Source of the DNA: Pseudomonadota bacterium | GTDB taxonomy: Bacteria; Pseudomonadota; Gammaproteobacteria; Xanthomonadales; Xanthomonadaceae | Reading direction: 5' to 3' | Length of the DNA stretch: 5,349 nucleotides | Assembly (NCBI GenBank): GCA_023423235.1 | Contig: JAFAFY010000054.1 | Span: 1-5,349, forward strand | Shown: in pieces, positions 4,458 through 5,349 of the stretch | Numbering within the stretch: the stretch's first letter is position 1 | How the letters are laid out: each line of letters opens with the position of its first letter | Position numbers and translations under genes: made by a program | Notes under the pieces: generated by a model | What the model was told of the DNA's origin: nothing | Database searches by the model: none | Seen by the model: the letters and a program-made list of their open reading frames with translations, nothing else

Positions 4458-4463
4458 CATAAT
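4458..4463 (+). promoter_or_regulatory. -10 element giving a leaderless flavoprotein mRNA
   Basis: CATAAT matches the -10 consensus at five of six positions and ends exactly six bases before ATG 4470. Transcription would therefore begin at the A of the start codon. No Shine-Dalgarno is present in the bases upstream of the ATG, as expected for a leaderless message. The -35 region (around 4434-4441, CTGCCG-like) is weak. Confidence 0.5.
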
Positions 4464-4469
4464 GGCGCG

Positions 4470-5349
4470 ATGTCCGACGTCGTTGCCCCTGTCCGTCCCG
4501 ATACTCCCGCGCCGCCGCGCCTGGCCATCGTCGGCGGCGGCCCCGCGGGCCTGCATGCCGCCGAGATCGCGCGCCGCGCCGGGCTTCGGGTCGACCTGTT
4601 CGATGCCAAGGGCTCGGTCGGGCGCAAGTTCCTGATCGCCGGCAAGGGCGGGCTCAACCTCACCCATTCCGAGCCGCGACCCGCGTTCGATGCGCGTTTC
4701 GGCGCGCGCGCCGCCGCGGTCGGCGGCTGGCTGGACCGTTTCGACGCCGACGCCCTGCGCGCCTGGGCCGCGGGCCGCGGCGTGGAGACCTTCGTCGGCA
4801 GTTCCGGGCGGGTGTTCCCGCGCGACCTCAAGGCCGCGCCGTTGTTGCGCGGCTGGGTACGCCAGCTGCGCGAGGATGGCGTGCGCCTGCACATGCACCA
4901 CCGCTGGCAGGGCTGGGACGACAACGGCGCGCTGCTGTTCGACACGCCGGAAGGACGTATCGCGCATGCCAGCGACGCGACCGTGCTGGCGCTGGGCGGC
5001 GGCAGCTGGCCGGAACTGGGCGCGGACGGCGCCTGGCTGGCGATCCTGCAGGCGCGCGGCGTCGATGTCGCCCCGCTGCTGCCGGCCAACTGCGGCTTCG
5101 ACATCGGCTGGAGCGCGCACCTGGCCGAGCGTCATGCCGGCACGCCCCTCAAGCCCGTGGTCCTGCACTGGACCAGCCCCGACGGCCACCCGCGCAGCCT
5201 GCAGGGCGAATGCGTACTGACCGCGGCCGGCATCGAGGGCAGCGCGATCTATGCGGCCTCCGCCGAGTTGCGCGACGCCATCGCCCGCGATGGCCAGGCC
5301 ATGCTGCACCTGGACCTGGCGCCGGGCCGCGACCTGGCGCGGCTGACGG
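4470..5349 (+). CDS. NAD(P)/FAD-dependent flavoprotein, HI0933/TIGR03862 family (3' end outside window)
   Basis: The first 293 residues of a flavoprotein, open to the window end; family members as I recall are about 400 residues. RLAIVGGGPAGLHAAEIARRAG (17-38) is the Rossmann FAD-binding GxGxxG motif, ending with the acidic VDLFDAK (41-47). GRKFLIAGKGGLNLTH (51-66) is the signature of the HI0933 group (BaiN-like and PP_4765-like proteins). FVGSSGRVFPRDLKA (108-122) and TVLALGGGSWPELG (171-184) are further family blocks. A redox role with bound FAD is expected, but the substrate is unknown; the best studied relative, BaiN, has been linked to bile acid reduction in gut clostridia, which is unlikely here. 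The start follows a -10 element by only six bases, and an ATG at 4462 is out of frame. No signal peptide or membrane helix is seen, so it should be cytosolic. Confidence 0.9.
   Translation, partial: MSDVVAPVRPDTPAPPRLAIVGGGPAGLHAAEIARRAGLRVDLFDAKGSVGRKFLIAGKGGLNLTHSEPRPAFDARFGARAAAVGGWLDRFDADALRAWAAGRGVETFVGSSGRVFPRDLKAAPLLRGWVRQLREDGVRLHMHHRWQGWDDNGALLFDTPEGRIAHASDATVLALGGGSWPELGADGAWLAILQARGVDVAPLLPANCGFDIGWSAHLAERHAGTPLKPVVLHWTSPDGHPRSLQGECVLTAAGIEGSAIYAASAELRDAIARDGQAMLHLDLAPGRDLARLT

Noticed and set aside
4082..5104. Two long minus-strand open frames (4082-5104 and 4419-5309) opposite the flavoprotein gene.
   Set aside because: They are shadows of a strongly conserved flavoprotein on the plus strand. 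The first also overlaps the zinc-finger gene out of frame.

Overview
The window is very GC-rich, with strong G/C preference at third codon positions, and most likely comes from a gammaproteobacterial chromosome of the Xanthomonadaceae (Lysobacteraceae) type (Lysobacter, Luteimonas, Stenotrophomonas or Xanthomonas). This rests on the gene families, the TAGAAT-like promoter elements and the close likeness of two genes to E. coli YbiI and YoaB; it is inference, since no database search was possible. Nothing marks the region as a mobile island: there is no integrase, transposase, CRISPR array or phage gene.

Left part (1-2216): a probable 5' end of an unidentified leftward gene lies at the edge (1-42). 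Facing away from it are a small polyhydroxyalkanoate (PHA) granule-system protein (118-390), a phasin with a histone-H1-like lysine/alanine tail (552-1205), and a membrane protein with two transmembrane segments and a degenerate Mrr-type nuclease-like domain between them (1278-2216). The first two belong together: the phasin coats PHA granules and may tie them to the nucleoid, and the small protein belongs to a family linked to the same process. No PHA synthase gene is in the window.

Middle (2217-3033): a complete tRNA-Val(CAC) gene with encoded CCA has its own promoter (TTGTCG, 17 bp, TAAACT) and a textbook intrinsic terminator. A 74-residue unrecognised protein that looks like a small winged helix follows. 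The 234-base gap at 2800-3033 holds three exact tandem copies of an 8-bp unit and a candidate promoter for the next gene.

Right part (3034-5349): a short MscS-family channel gene converges on a leftward pair, a YoaB-like RidA-family gene and a YbiI-like DksA/TraR zinc-finger gene. Divergent from that pair is a flavoprotein of the HI0933/TIGR03862 type, which runs off the right edge. It is probably transcribed as a leaderless mRNA, because a CATAAT element ends six bases before its ATG.

No intergenic stretch exceeds 300 bases. I do not see a clear new multi-gene system. The items most worth following are the membrane-anchored Mrr-like protein, the two candidate leaderless starts, the small winged-helix protein beside the tRNA, and the minimal MscS channel.
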